From: Sinomicrobium oceani
GTDB taxonomy: Bacteria > Bacteroidota > Bacteroidia > Flavobacteriales > Flavobacteriaceae
Length of the DNA: 64,000 nt
Assembly (NCBI RefSeq): GCF_900119185.1
Contig: NZ_FPJE01000023.1
Coordinates: 1-64,000 of the forward strand
Direction of reading: 5' to 3'
Part shown: positions 1-9,397 of the stretch, one piece after another
Position numbering within the stretch: position 1 is the first letter of the stretch
How the letters are laid out: every line of letters begins with the position of its first letter
Program-made: the position numbers and the translations under genes
Notes under the pieces: model-generated
What the model was told of the DNA's origin: nothing
Databases searched by the model: none
Seen by the model: the letters and a program-made list of their open reading frames with translations, nothing else

Positions 1-267
1 TTATGTCATAAAACCAAAGGCAACCGGACCATCCAGAGAAACCATGAGCTAATACGGTTAAAGGCCAAGGCCAAAGCACTGTTGCTCTCAGAACAGGGCA
101 TTGCCCACCGAAAAAGGAGGTGCTGGGAGGTGGAGGCTGTCTTTGGGAATATAAAGCAGAATATGGGCTTCAAGCGCTTTATGCTCAGAGGACTGGATAA
201 AGTGGAAACCGAAATAGGGCTTGTGGCTATGGCACACAATCTTAAAAAGGTTGGGTTAAGGGCGTAA
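1..267 (+). CDS. IS1182-like transposase, C-terminal part (cut by window start)
   Basis: The reading frame is open from base 1 and ends at TAA 265-267, giving 88 residues. The stretch RRCWEVEAVFGNIKQNMGFK followed by RFMLRGLDKVETEIGLVAMAHNL is the typical C-terminal signature of IS1182-type DDE transposases; the Glu in EVEAVFG would be the last catalytic acid. The rest of the gene lies left of the window, so I cannot say whether the element is intact. It sits just upstream of an isolated tssD gene, which hints at past rearrangement here. Family assignment is from motif memory. Confidence 0.75.
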   Translation, partial: LCHKTKGNRTIQRNHELIRLKAKAKALLLSEQGIAHRKRRCWEVEAVFGNIKQNMGFKRFMLRGLDKVETEIGLVAMAHNLKKVGLRA

Positions 268-351
268 TCCCACAACTTCTATTAACTCATTAACTTTTTA
301 ACACGCAACTCTTGCACCTTGTAGGTTGAAAGCAAGAAAATAGCCTAAATA

Positions 352-396
352 TAAAAAGACCGCCTAAAACTTTTTAGACGGCCTCGTTTTTTTTTT
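352..396. terminator. Bidirectional hairpin terminator
   Basis: Stem CCGCCTAAA / TTTAGACGG with one G-T-type mismatch and a short loop. A run of ten T follows on the + strand (387-396) and a run of five A precedes the stem, so it can end the transposase transcript and the leftward tssD transcript. Confidence 0.7.
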
Positions 397-416
397 AATA
401 TCAACGGTAAGACCTC

Positions 417-803
417 TTACACCCATTGATTAACATGCTCACCACCTCCGCAGGAAAGTTCCCTACAGGATATGGTAAACGTCTCCGTTAAAGGGTTATA
501 GCCGGAAGCATCGAAGTTTTCCCTGTATTTCACCAGGTAACCTTCTACGAAATTCACTTCTTTCAGTTTGGCATCCGTTTCCCGTTTGATAAACGTGATC
601 GTCCCGTTTTTGCGTTCGAAATTATTGGTCATCCACTCGAAAAAGAAAGAATCTCCCGTAGACTCTACAGTCAGATTGATCCTCCCTCCGCGTGTCACCG
701 ATGAAGGGCGACCTGTAGCATCCACTTCCTGAGCCAGGTCGTAATTGACGTTCAGAATATTCACCTGCTTGCCGCCAACGTTTAAAATAGCCTTAAATGA
801 CAT
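417..803 (-). CDS. tssD: T6SS tube protein TssD (Hcp-like), copy 1
   Basis: 128 residues, no signal peptide. It matches the Bacteroidetes (T6SS subtype iii) Hcp-like protein: a beta-rich protein of about 130 residues with SSVTRGGRINLTVEST and SFFFEWMTNNFERKNG blocks. In the family, hexameric rings stack into the inner tube that is fired by the contractile sheath and can carry effectors. I count 22 differences in 128 residues from the copy at 61660-62046. No other T6SS gene is adjacent; it stands alone between a transposase remnant and fabD. The upstream region shares a 31-bp element with the other copy, suggesting joint control. Confidence 0.9.
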   Translation of the reverse strand: MSFKAILNVGGKQVNILNVNYDLAQEVDATGRPSSVTRGGRINLTVESTGDSFFFEWMTNNFERKNGTITFIKRETDAKLKEVNFVEGYLVKYRENFDASGYNPLTETFTISCRELSCGGGEHVNQWV

Positions 804-869
804 AATACCTAAAATTTTAGAGATAAGGTTAACAACTAAAATACCGAATCAAAGAATAAATATAAAGAT

Positions 870-900
870 GCAATATATTAAAGACCTTTATATTATGCAA
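870..900 (-). promoter_or_regulatory. Conserved 31-bp element upstream of tssD copy 1
   Basis: Read on the + strand: GCAATATATTAAA-N8-TATTATGCAA, 67 bp upstream of the tssD start. The same 31-bp arrangement with identical flanks and a different 8-bp centre lies 72 bp upstream of the second tssD (62118-62148). The two ends form an imperfect dyad (GCAATA / TATTATGC). It may be an operator or a promoter part; function is inferred only from conservation. Confidence 0.55.
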
Positions 901-1000
901 TAGCTCCGATATATTTACCTGCTTCCGGCACAGTTGCATCCGGAAGAATCATTTGCATTCGACTACACCATATTTTTGGTCTCCGATGCCGTTTATACAT

Positions 1001-1045
1001 AAAAAAACCCGGAGAGAAGCTACCCTGGCCAGCTTTTTCTCCGGG
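1001..1045 (-). terminator. fabD terminator
   Basis: On the minus strand CCCGGAGAAAAAGCT pairs with AGCTTCTCTCCGGG around a short loop and is followed by seven T. It lies about 37 bp after the fabD stop codon. Confidence 0.85.
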
Positions 1046-1081
1046 AATAATACTGTTGTTATATAAGGTAACCGCTTGTTT

Positions 1082-1957
1082 TTATGCAGAGGTCACTTCG
1101 GTATTTCTGTCTATTTTTTTTACCAGTCCCTGGAGTACTTTCCCCGGACCTACTTCGGTAAACAGGGTTGCCCCATCGGCTATCATGTGCTGAATGCTCT
1201 GCGTCCATTTTACGGGTGCAGTAAGCTGTGCTATAAGATTTTTTTTGATCTCATCACCGTTTGTAACCGCCGTAGTGGTGACGTTCTGATAGATGGGGCA
1301 AGCAGGAGTGCTGAACGTTGTACGTTCAATGGCTGCAGCAAGTTCTTCCCGTGCAGGCTCCATCAGCGGGGAATGAAATGCTCCACCCACAGGCAACACC
1401 AATGCCCTTCTGGCCCCTGCTTCTTTCAGGGCTTCACAAGCCTTGTTCACTGCTTCGACATCTCCGGAAATCACCAATTGGCCGGGACAGTTATAATTTG
1501 CGGCCACGACGGTACCTTCGGTCTCTTCGCATACCTTTTCAACCACAGCATCTTCCAGGCCAAGCACGGCAGCCATGGTACTGGGCTGTAATTCACAGGC
1601 TTTCTGCATGGCCATAGCACGTTGTGACACCAGTTTCAGACCGTCTTCAAAACCAAGGGTACCGTTAGCTACCAATGCAGAGAGCTCTCCGAGCGAGTGC
1701 CCGGCTACCATATCGGGTTTAAACGATGCTCCCAGTGTTTTACTAAGAATAACGGAGTGCAGGAAAACCGCGGGCTGGGTAACTCTGGTCTGTTTCAGAT
1801 CTTCATCCGAACCTTTGAACATAATATCGGTAATCGAAAAGCCGAGAATATCATTGGCTACTTCAAAAAGTTCCCGGGCTGTTTCCGACTGTTCGTACAG
1901 GTCGGCTCCCATTCCTGAAAATTGTGCCCCCTGGCCGGGGAATATGTATGCATTCAT
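1082..1957 (-). CDS. fabD: Malonyl-CoA:ACP transacylase FabD
   Basis: 291 residues, normal full length. It moves malonyl from CoA to acyl carrier protein, supplying the extender unit of type II fatty acid synthesis in the cytosol. The N-terminal FPGQGAQ motif, the nucleophile elbow GHSLGE (Ser88), the conserved Arg in SQRAM (Arg113) and the catalytic His in GAFHSPLM (His195) are all present. It follows the gamma carbonic anhydrase gene on the same strand with a 105-bp gap that contains its own TAttTTTG element, so it may be transcribed separately as well as by read-through. Confidence 0.97.
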   Translation of the reverse strand: MNAYIFPGQGAQFSGMGADLYEQSETARELFEVANDILGFSITDIMFKGSDEDLKQTRVTQPAVFLHSVILSKTLGASFKPDMVAGHSLGELSALVANGTLGFEDGLKLVSQRAMAMQKACELQPSTMAAVLGLEDAVVEKVCEETEGTVVAANYNCPGQLVISGDVEAVNKACEALKEAGARRALVLPVGGAFHSPLMEPAREELAAAIERTTFSTPACPIYQNVTTTAVTNGDEIKKNLIAQLTAPVKWTQSIQHMIADGATLFTEVGPGKVLQGLVKKIDRNTEVTSA

Positions 1958-1979
1958 AAAAATTCGTATTTATTGGGGA

Positions 1980-1987
1980 CAAAAATA
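1980..1987 (-). promoter_or_regulatory. -7 element for fabD (TAttTTTG)
   Basis: Exact match to the Bacteroidetes -7 consensus TAnnTTTG on the minus strand, 22 bp upstream of the fabD ATG. I see no clear -33 TTG at the usual distance. Confidence 0.5.
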
Positions 1988-2062
1988 GTAAAATGTTTAT
2001 TGGCAGCCCGAAACCCGACGATTTATTCGGATCACAACACGGAAGGCTTGCCCTAAAACATA

Positions 2063-2599
2063 TCAACCTTCATGATCCTCTTCCCGTTCTTCTTTAAACC
2101 AACCGGAATATTTCACATAGTTATCGGCAATGCGGTTTATTTCTCCCGAAATAAGTTCGGCACTGATATCTTTTACCTTTCGTGCAGGAACGCCGGCATA
2201 AATACTTCCGGCTTCCACATGGGTATTCTGTGTAACTACGGCCCCTGCCGCTATAATACTATTCGACTCTATCACACAATCGTCCATTACAATACTCCCC
2301 ATACCTATAAGCACGTTGTCCTGCACCGTACAGCCATGTACGATAGCGTTGTGCCCGATAGAGACATTGTTACCGATAGTGGTCGGGGATTTCCGGTATG
2401 TCGCATGGATCACTGCCCCATCCTGTACATTGACCTTATTTCCCATTTTTATATAGTGTACGTCCCCACGAATGACCGCATTGAACCATACGCTGCACTG
2501 GTCGCCCATTTCGACGTCACCCACAATAACCGCATTTTCGGCGATATAGCAATCCGCCCCCATACGAGGCTCTTTTCCGTTTATTTTTTTCAGGATCAT
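2063..2599 (-). CDS. Gamma-class carbonic anhydrase family protein (left-handed beta-helix)
   Basis: 178 residues built from hexapeptide repeats, e.g. VIVGDVEMGDQCSVWFN and IIAAGAVVTQNTHV, ending in the family's GVPARKVK motif and a short C-terminal helix. The three zinc ligands of the trimer expected for this family are visible as His65, His83 and His88 (GAVIHAT, SIGHNAIVH). It resembles the YrdA/PaaY/CaiE group; whether it is an active carbonic anhydrase or an acyl-CoA-related enzyme cannot be told from sequence. First gene of a probable two-gene unit with fabD. Confidence 0.88.
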   Translation of the reverse strand: MILKKINGKEPRMGADCYIAENAVIVGDVEMGDQCSVWFNAVIRGDVHYIKMGNKVNVQDGAVIHATYRKSPTTIGNNVSIGHNAIVHGCTVQDNVLIGMGSIVMDDCVIESNSIIAAGAVVTQNTHVEAGSIYAGVPARKVKDISAELISGEINRIADNYVKYSGWFKEEREEDHEG

Positions 2600-2618
2600 T
2601 TTTGATGAATTTAAAAAT

Positions 2619-2626
2619 CAAAATTA
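2619..2626 (-). promoter_or_regulatory. -7 element for the gamma carbonic anhydrase gene (TAatTTTG)
   Basis: Exact TAnnTTTG match on the minus strand 19 bp upstream of the ATG, implying a very short leader. No convincing -33 box. Confidence 0.5.
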
Positions 2627-2785
2627 CAAAAAACACGGCGTGCTTTATCGCTGTGCCCGACATTGGGCTGCTTTTGCGGTGAAAATATAAAAGCACCGGA
2701 ACAACCACCTCCCTTACCGATGAAGTACTGACCCCCAAAACAGTAGAGGTTCTGACTTTAACATACATTTGTCATATCTTATACG

Positions 2786-2793
2786 TAACTTTG
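2786..2793 (+). promoter_or_regulatory. -7 element for the NifU-like gene (TAacTTTG)
   Basis: Exact TAnnTTTG match 17 bp upstream of the ATG at 2811. A TTTG at 2768-2771 is nearby, but the 14-bp spacing is shorter than usual. The element lies inside a longer upstream reading frame and so supports 2811 rather than the upstream TTG at 2769 as the start. Confidence 0.5.
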
Positions 2794-2810
2794 CCCCAAA
2801 ATTGAAAATC

Positions 2811-3716
2811 ATGGAAAATACCACTATACAGATAAAGGCCACCAACAACCCGGCCATCATCAAATTCGAAGCAGACCGTTTCCTGACGGAGCATAAAAGT
2901 TTTGAATACAGAAACATAGACGATGCGAAAAACTCACCGCTGGCCCAGCAGTTGTTTTACCTGCCGTTTGTAAAAACCGTATTTATTTCCGGAAATTTCG
3001 TAGCCGTTGAGCGTTACAACATCGTGGAATGGGAAGAAGTACAAAACGAAGTCGCCGAGCAGATAACGCGCTACATCAACAGCGGCCACCCGGTAATTAA
3101 AACAGACGAGGGCGGTAAAAAGCTACCTTATACGGTTTATGCGGAAAGTACGCCGAACCCGTCGGTCATGAAATTCGTCGCCAACAAGCGACTGGTCATT
3201 TCTACTTTCGAATTCAAAAATATAGATGAAGCCAAGGATGCCCCACTGGCACAGGAACTTTTTCACTTTCCTTTTGTCAAAGAGGTATTTATGGATGAGA
3301 ACTATATCTCCATCACCAAATACGACATTGCCGAATGGAATGATGTAACTATGGAAATCAGGGAGTTTATCCGTGTCTACCTCGAAGAGGGAAAAACGGT
3401 AGTAGCTGAAAATATCCGGGAGCAGAAAACCAATAAAAATACGGTCACTGATACACAGTATGCTGAAAATCTCAACGACACTTCAAAACAGATTATCGAG
3501 ATTATAGAAGAATATGTCAAACCTGCCGTAGCGAGTGACGGGGGAAATATCCTCTTCGAATCGTATGATGAAGAAAGTAAAATCGTTAAACTGGTGCTGC
3601 AAGGTGCATGCAGCGGTTGCCCTTCTTCGACATTCACGCTTAAAAACGGTATCGAAACCATGCTGAAAGAGATGATGCACGGCAAAGTCAACGAAGTGGT
3701 TGCCATCAACGGTTAA
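2811..3716 (+). CDS. NifU-family Fe-S scaffold protein with duplicated N-terminal domain
   Basis: 301 residues from the ATG chosen because a promoter element precedes it. Two tandem Nfu N-terminal-like domains (about residues 4-95 and 105-200) repeat the same pattern: NPAIIKFEADR / NPSVMKFVANK, then FEYRNIDDAKNSPLAQQLF / FEFKNIDEAKDAPLAQELF. The C-terminal NifU domain carries the Fe-S ligating pair in GACSGCPSST (Cys267, Cys270). It should assemble or carry 4Fe-4S clusters in the cytosol. Nfu proteins usually have one N-domain; the duplicated form is, as I recall, common in Flavobacteria. Confidence 0.92.
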   Translation: MENTTIQIKATNNPAIIKFEADRFLTEHKSFEYRNIDDAKNSPLAQQLFYLPFVKTVFISGNFVAVERYNIVEWEEVQNEVAEQITRYINSGHPVIKTDEGGKKLPYTVYAESTPNPSVMKFVANKRLVISTFEFKNIDEAKDAPLAQELFHFPFVKEVFMDENYISITKYDIAEWNDVTMEIREFIRVYLEEGKTVVAENIREQKTNKNTVTDTQYAENLNDTSKQIIEIIEEYVKPAVASDGGNILFESYDEESKIVKLVLQGACSGCPSSTFTLKNGIETMLKEMMHGKVNEVVAING

Positions 3717-3737
3717 ACACGCAACGCACTTTTACAT

Positions 3738-3782
3738 AAAAATCCCGGATCTCTTTAATACTAAAGAAGTCCGGGATTTTTA
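3738..3782. terminator. Bidirectional terminator between convergent genes
   Basis: AAAAATCCCGGA and TCCGGGATTTTT flank a short AT-rich loop that itself pairs (CTCTTTA / TAAAGAAG). T tracts exist on both strands, serving the NifU-like gene and the leftward phosphate transporter. Confidence 0.85.
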
Positions 3783-3809
3783 ATGTCGTTCCTGTCCGTA
3801 TAACCAACA

Positions 3810-6080
3810 CTACAGTACCGGAAACGATTTTTCTTTGACCTCCTTGTACTCCTGATAGAAATCGCGGAAGAGCTCTAACAGGTTCATACTGGCTGTAATC
3901 AGGTCCTTCGTCTCCAGCAACAGTCCAAAATATAGTTTTGTATTCTTCGGGCTGGTTTCCGTAGTTCGTATCCTGTCTATCTGTTTCTGAATGAGATTGG
4001 AAACACGATCAAACAATTCCTGTTTTTCTTCCAGGATTTTATCGATATCTTTAAAAGACTCTTTGTCGAAGGTATATTTAATCTTGTCGAACAAGATCTG
4101 TAGATCATTATCTATTCCTTTGAGATCCCTGATCTGGTTGAATTTGAGATTTTTGTGGTTATTATTGACATGTGAATAACTGTTTTTCACAATATAACCG
4201 ATAGATTGTACCATATCCTGGAGGTTATCCAGCACGAGAATATAAAATTTACTCGCTTCTATAGAAGATTCATCGAGAGACTTTATAAAATAGAACAGTT
4301 CTCCTTTCAGTTCATCGACCTCATCTTCGAGCTTCCTCAGGGTCTTTTTATTCTTTTTGAGTTTTTTCAATTCCTGTAACCCCAGGTTATCTACCACTTC
4401 ACTGTAGAGCTTGTTGGTCTTACCGATAACTTTGGAAATATGGTGTGAGCTGTCGTTTACGATTTCGTGGATCGTGATAATATCTTCCGTGCGCAACTTG
4501 CGCTTTTCTTCTTCTTCACGGGCTTTTCTGGCATGTATCCTGGAACTCCTGTAGAGCAACACAGCGGATACGATCAGTAATCCTACAAAAGCCACGATCC
4601 CTCCGATTGTTAAGAGATAAGCGATAATAGCCGCCGAAAAGAAAGCTACTATAGCCGTTAAGAACCATCCGCCGATTACATTGAGCACACCGGCCACACG
4701 GTAAACAGCACTCTCCCGATCCCAGGCCCGGTCGGCAAACGAAGTACCCATGGCCACCATAAAGGTTACATAGGTTGTGGAAAGCGGGAGTTTCAGGGAT
4801 GTCCCTATAGATATCAGTATACTGGCAACCATGAGGTTTACGGAAGCCCTGACCATATCGAAAGCTGGGGCATCCTTCTTCTTACGTTTGGTTTCCGGCT
4901 GCTCGAACTGCTTATCTATTTTCAGCTGAATGGACTTGGGCAGAAAATAGTTTATCCCCATCCCTGCATATACGGATGTTCTTACGATAAAACGGGAAAG
5001 GGTATTGGGAGAGAATTTTTCCGCACCGTCTCCCTGACGGGCCAGGTCTACACCGGTTGCAATAACATCACGGGCTTTTTTGGAAGTCCACAGTGTGATC
5101 ACCATGATAATACCGGCAAACAACAGGAAATAAAACGGCGCTACGATCTCCCCGCTGGCCAACTCACCCATTAAATAGCTATCGGCAGGCATTCCGGAAT
5201 TTATAAAGAACCCATAGGATTGATAAGCGGCTATCGGCACCCCGATAAAGTTTACCAGGTCATTCCCCGCAAATGCCATAGCAAGTGCAAATGTACCGAT
5301 GATTATGATCATCCGAAGGATATTGACCTTGAAAACACTCATCAGCACCTGTGACAAAACAGTCCAGAACACAAAACTTATCCCGATAATGAGCAACTGA
5401 TTGTTCTTGATCCAGACCGCCACTTCTTCGGGCACAAAGGAAACTCCTTTCAATCCTTTTACCAACATGAAAAAAGTGATCGCTGTGATGGCCAGTCCGC
5501 CAAAAATAGCTCCTATATATTTTACCTTTTTCTCAAACTGAAACGTAAAAACAAGTCTCGACACATACTGCACCAGCGCTCCTACAGAAAAAGACAAGGC
5601 TACGGAAAGCAGTATGCTCACCACAATCTGTGTGGCTTTGGCCGTATTAATATATTCGCCAAGGGTAGCCATATCTCCATCCTGGACCACAATCTTATAT
5701 ATGGCCAGACAGACAGCGGCCCCGAGAAGTTCAAATACAATAGATACTGTTGTGGATGTGGGAAGCCCTATAGAATTAAAGACATCAAGCAAAAGAATAT
5801 CCGATATCATGACCGCCATAAAAATAATCATCACATCGTTGAAAGTAAACATCCCCGGCACGAAAATACCACTACGGGCAATCTCCATCATCCCACTCGA
5901 AAACAATGCTCCGCAGGCTATCCCGACACTGGCAACAATCATGATGGTCCTCATTGAAACTGCCTTGGATCCTATAGCCGAATTTAAAAAGTTAACTGCA
6001 TCATTACTGACCCCGACAACCAAATCTGTTATGGCTAACAGCGCCAGGGCTATCAGCATTACCATATACACCTGTTCCAT
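3810..6080 (-). CDS. Inorganic phosphate transporter, PiT family, with PhoU-like C-terminal region
   Basis: 756 residues, longer than the 420-500 of ordinary PiT proteins. The family signature GVSNDAVNFLNSAIGSK (residues 23-39) is in the first half and its inverted-repeat partner (LPLSTTYVTFMVAMGTSFADRAW) in the second, with about ten to twelve membrane spans. After the last span (about residue 520) comes a roughly 230-residue soluble, charged helical region rich in Leu and Lys that resembles a fused PhoU-type regulator. It imports phosphate coupled to a cation. Fusion to a PhoU-like tail suggests built-in regulation of transport. Confidence 0.9.
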   Translation of the reverse strand: MEQVYMVMLIALALLAITDLVVGVSNDAVNFLNSAIGSKAVSMRTIMIVASVGIACGALFSSGMMEIARSGIFVPGMFTFNDVMIIFMAVMISDILLLDVFNSIGLPTSTTVSIVFELLGAAVCLAIYKIVVQDGDMATLGEYINTAKATQIVVSILLSVALSFSVGALVQYVSRLVFTFQFEKKVKYIGAIFGGLAITAITFFMLVKGLKGVSFVPEEVAVWIKNNQLLIIGISFVFWTVLSQVLMSVFKVNILRMIIIIGTFALAMAFAGNDLVNFIGVPIAAYQSYGFFINSGMPADSYLMGELASGEIVAPFYFLLFAGIIMVITLWTSKKARDVIATGVDLARQGDGAEKFSPNTLSRFIVRTSVYAGMGINYFLPKSIQLKIDKQFEQPETKRKKKDAPAFDMVRASVNLMVASILISIGTSLKLPLSTTYVTFMVAMGTSFADRAWDRESAVYRVAGVLNVIGGWFLTAIVAFFSAAIIAYLLTIGGIVAFVGLLIVSAVLLYRSSRIHARKAREEEEKRKLRTEDIITIHEIVNDSSHHISKVIGKTNKLYSEVVDNLGLQELKKLKKNKKTLRKLEDEVDELKGELFYFIKSLDESSIEASKFYILVLDNLQDMVQSIGYIVKNSYSHVNNNHKNLKFNQIRDLKGIDNDLQILFDKIKYTFDKESFKDIDKILEEKQELFDRVSNLIQKQIDRIRTTETSPKNTKLYFGLLLETKDLITASMNLLELFRDFYQEYKEVKEKSFPVL

Positions 6081-6486
6081 ACGTATTTTTTACAGACGCA
6101 AAAGTCCGTTAACTTAATTAAAATAACGTTAATTTAATGTTACCAAAATATTACGCACATGTTTATAACGGTTTCTTAATCTACAATTTAAGTAAATTTA
6201 TTTTAACATCCACGCAAAATATCTCAATCCAAACATAATCAAACAATTAACAAAGCTACCAAATCCTGCCTTTTCAGCGAAGAAAAAACCGGTTTTCCGG
6301 TTTTTCGGTTCCGGGATCACACATTTCCGTGTTGCTACGAAAACATTAATGCTTCCGCACCTACCGGGTTATGTCGTATTGTAAGGCTCCGGAACACAGC
6401 AGGACATTTTTTTATTTTATTTTTGATACGGAAAGGGGCTACCCTCCTTTATAGCAATACCGGAAAACCCGCTAAAACACTACATC
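6081..6486. other. Divergent intergenic region, no gene
   Basis: About 405 bp, AT-rich near the transporter gene. A -7-like TAttTTTG lies at 6418-6425, 62 bp upstream of the DUF255 gene. A small hairpin, AAAAACCGG-TTTT-CCGGTTTTT (6284-6305), sits between the two divergent genes, where a terminator would not be expected. I see no ORF worth calling and no tRNA. Confidence 0.5.
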
Positions 6487-8526
6487 ATGTCACATCATTA
6501 TACCAACAGGCTTATCCGTGAAACCAGTCCATACCTGTTACAGCATGCGCACAACCCTGTGGACTGGCACCCCTGGAAACCGGAAACACTGGATACAGCT
6601 ATCGCGGAAAACAAACTGATGCTGATCAGTATAGGATATGCGGCCTGTCACTGGTGCCATGTTATGGAGCACGAATGTTTCGAAGACCCGGAAGTCGCCG
6701 CTGTAATGAACAAGCAGTACGTCAGTATCAAAGTGGACCGGGAAGAACGTCCGGACGTGGACCAGGTTTATATGAACGCCCTGCAACTCATGACCGGACA
6801 GGGTGGCTGGCCCCTGAATATCGTAGCTCTTCCCGACGGCAGGCCTGTCTGGGGTGGCACGTATTTCCCGAAAGACCGGTGGATATCGGCCCTGTCCCAA
6901 ATACAGAAACTCTTCCTGGAACAACCGGAAAAACTTCGTGAATATGCCGACAATATGGAGAAAGGTCTTCACAACCTGGAAACGGTGATATTGCGAGAAG
7001 ACGATACACCTTTCTCTTTAGGCCGGGCAGCAGCCATTACGGACCGGTGGAAACAACGTTTCGATCACATTCATGGCGGTACCGGGAGCGCCCCGAAGTT
7101 TATGATGCCCTCTAACCTGGCATTTCTCCAGCATTACACTTATGTACAGCCCGACAATGAACTTAAAGACTTCCTGAACCTTACACTTACTAAAATAGCG
7201 TATGGCGGTATTTATGACCACATCGGAGGCGGGTTTTCCCGCTATGCTGTCGATGCGAAATGGCATGTCCCCCATTTCGAAAAAATGCTGTACGACAACG
7301 GACAACTGGTCAGTGTATACGCCAATGCCTATGCCGTCGCCGGAATAACGACTTACAAAAACATAGTCTACGAAACCCTCGATTTTGTCCGGAGATCACT
7401 TACCGGTCCCGAAGGAACCTTTTATGCCTCCCTGGATGCCGACAGTCTCAATACCAATGGTATTTCCGAAGAAGGCGCTTTCTATACCTGGACGTATAAA
7501 GAACTGGAAGCGGCTATCAGAGAAGATTTTCCCGTATTCTGCGATTACTTTAACATCAACAGTTACGGCTTGTGGGAAGATGGAAAATACGTGCTGATCC
7601 GTACGCTGCCGGAAAAAGAAATTGCCGAGAAACATCATCTCAGCGAAAGCATACTGGCAGAAAAGGTTTTACGATGGAAATCGATGCTGTTAAAACTGCG
7701 TGACCAAAGGGCCCTTCCGCAACGGGATGATAAAGTACTAACTTCGTGGAACGCCATCATGCTCAAAGGATATACCGACGCCTACAAAGTCTTCGGGGAA
7801 CCTGAATTTCTGGAAATTGCACTGAAAAACGCCCGTTTTCTCACCACAAAACAGATGGATGCCAGCGGTAGGCTTTACCGGAATTATATGAACGGAAAAA
7901 GTACTATTCCTGCATATCTTGAGGACTATGCCACACTTATCGGGGCGCTCCTCAGCCTGCACGAAGCAACCCTGGATGCACAATGGTTACAGACCGCCAA
8001 AAAACTTACCGATTATGTATTCCGGCATTTTTTTGATCCGTCCAGCAGTATGTTTTTCTTTACTTCGGATAAAGATGTACCGCTGATCACCCGGAGTATT
8101 GAAAAGTCGGATAATGTTATTCCTTCCTCCAACTCCGTTATGGCAGAGAACCTGTTCCTGTTGTCCCGGCACTTCAATGACAAACGTTATCTCGAAACCG
8201 CCCGGCAGATGCTCCGCAACATGATGCCTGCCATAGAGGAATACCCTTCTTTCCACACCAACTGGCTACGGGTATTTCTTTTACACTCCGTAAATTTCTA
8301 TGAAGTGGCCGTTTCCGGAAAAGACGCCTTAAAAAAAGCGACGGAACTCAACCGGTATTACCTGCCGGGAAAACTGCTCACAGGCGCGGATAAAGCATCG
8401 GGGTTACCATTGCTTCAAAACAGGTATGTAACAGGCAAAACCTTGTTTTATATCTGTAAAAACATGGCCTGTAATCTGCCCGTCACACAGACAGAAGAGG
8501 TCCTTGCAGAGCTCAGCGAAAAATAA
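6487..8526 (+). CDS. Thioredoxin-fold DUF255 protein (YyaL / SPATA20 family)
   Basis: 679 residues, the usual length. The N-terminal thioredoxin-like domain carries a CxxC ([11 protein letters not shown], Cys54 and Cys57) followed by [14 protein letters not shown] and GQGGWPLNI, all hallmark motifs. The rest is an (alpha/alpha)6-barrel like that of glycan epimerases or hydrolases ([29 protein letters not shown], written here in spirit as separate motifs [10 protein letters not shown] and [12 protein letters not shown]). The cellular role is unknown; a redox or sugar-related function is guessed in the literature. It stands alone between divergent and convergent genes. Confidence 0.93.
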   Translation: MSHHYTNRLIRETSPYLLQHAHNPVDWHPWKPETLDTAIAENKLMLISIGYAACHWCHVMEHECFEDPEVAAVMNKQYVSIKVDREERPDVDQVYMNALQLMTGQGGWPLNIVALPDGRPVWGGTYFPKDRWISALSQIQKLFLEQPEKLREYADNMEKGLHNLETVILREDDTPFSLGRAAAITDRWKQRFDHIHGGTGSAPKFMMPSNLAFLQHYTYVQPDNELKDFLNLTLTKIAYGGIYDHIGGGFSRYAVDAKWHVPHFEKMLYDNGQLVSVYANAYAVAGITTYKNIVYETLDFVRRSLTGPEGTFYASLDADSLNTNGISEEGAFYTWTYKELEAAIREDFPVFCDYFNINSYGLWEDGKYVLIRTLPEKEIAEKHHLSESILAEKVLRWKSMLLKLRDQRALPQRDDKVLTSWNAIMLKGYTDAYKVFGEPEFLEIALKNARFLTTKQMDASGRLYRNYMNGKSTIPAYLEDYATLIGALLSLHEATLDAQWLQTAKKLTDYVFRHFFDPSSSMFFFTSDKDVPLITRSIEKSDNVIPSSNSVMAENLFLLSRHFNDKRYLETARQMLRNMMPAIEEYPSFHTNWLRVFLLHSVNFYEVAVSGKDALKKATELNRYYLPGKLLTGADKASGLPLLQNRYVTGKTLFYICKNMACNLPVTQTEEVLAELSEK

Positions 8527-8642
8527 ACCATGGGAATATTTGGTAAAAACGGACATGTTCATCGGTCAGGAAAATTTGCGCAACAAACTGTATTCGCCCA
8601 TTACGCTTAGCAGGAAACACCTCAGCAACCCCAAACATGATC

Positions 8643-9317
8643 TCACGTTTTTTTTCGGGTCACGACAAAATCTTTCAGGTAATACGGTTCGAAATAGGCT
8701 ACATCCTCAAATTCATTTTTGCGGAACCTTTGTTCGGCAAAGCCTGTCATTCCGGAAGCGGAAGGAACTTCTGTATCTTCGGGAAAGACCGCGTGAACGT
8801 GGCGGATCACTTCCCTGCATTTCTCCGTACCGTTACCCGTGAAGTAAACTTTCCCTTTTTCGAGCCATTCGATAAAGGAATGTTCATCAACGATCTCGGC
8901 CCTGGTTTCCCCGACGGGTTGATGATCTTTGTCATACACCGCAGCATATACTTCCATTCGCCTTGCATCGAGCAGCGGAAGAATAAAACCTTCGTCTATC
9001 GTGTAACGGGAAGTAAGCACCTGCAAGGTAGGAATGGCTATCAGGGGTTTATCGAGAGCATAGCACAATCCCTTGGCTGTAGAAACCCCGATACGCAGCC
9101 CCGTATACGATCCGGGGCCCATACTTACGGCTACCGCATCTATATCCTGGAGCGCCATGGCCGCTTCTTCCATAACATCACGGATAAATACATGAAGGTT
9201 TTCGGAATGTGAATAATTCACATCATCCTGCTCTTTCAGGACCAGGACTTCCCCGTCCTTTGCAAGGCAGACGGAACAGTTGGTCGTGGAGGTTTCGATA
9301 TTTAAAATGACGGCCAC
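8643..9317 (-). CDS. tsaB: tRNA threonylcarbamoyladenosine synthesis protein TsaB
   Basis: 224 residues. The ASKHA-fold N-terminus (ILNIETSTTNCSVCL) and the SMGPGSYTGLRIGVSTAKGL motif identify the TsaB/YeaZ subunit. TsaB is catalytically inactive itself but dimerises with TsaD to make the t6A37 modification of ANN-decoding tRNAs. It is convergent with the DUF255 gene (116-bp gap) and lies downstream of the export operon on the same strand. Confidence 0.95.
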   Translation of the reverse strand: MAVILNIETSTTNCSVCLAKDGEVLVLKEQDDVNYSHSENLHVFIRDVMEEAAMALQDIDAVAVSMGPGSYTGLRIGVSTAKGLCYALDKPLIAIPTLQVLTSRYTIDEGFILPLLDARRMEVYAAVYDKDHQPVGETRAEIVDEHSFIEWLEKGKVYFTGNGTEKCREVIRHVHAVFPEDTEVPSASGMTGFAEQRFRKNEFEDVAYFEPYYLKDFVVTRKKT

Positions 9318-9397
9318 AGTAATACAAAGTTTACAATCGTAAAACTACGATTCGGTTTTTATGCAAAGCTAAGGCCTGCGATCGAAAAACGGAAATC

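Noticed and set aside
1076-1591. Rightward reading frame of 171 codons over fabD
   Set aside because: It is the antisense shadow of fabD, with no family resemblance and Cys/Phe-rich composition.
9335-9352. AATCGTA/TACGATT hairpin just upstream of tsaB
   Set aside because: Seven-base AT-rich stem, weak; T tract only partly placed. Not called a terminator.
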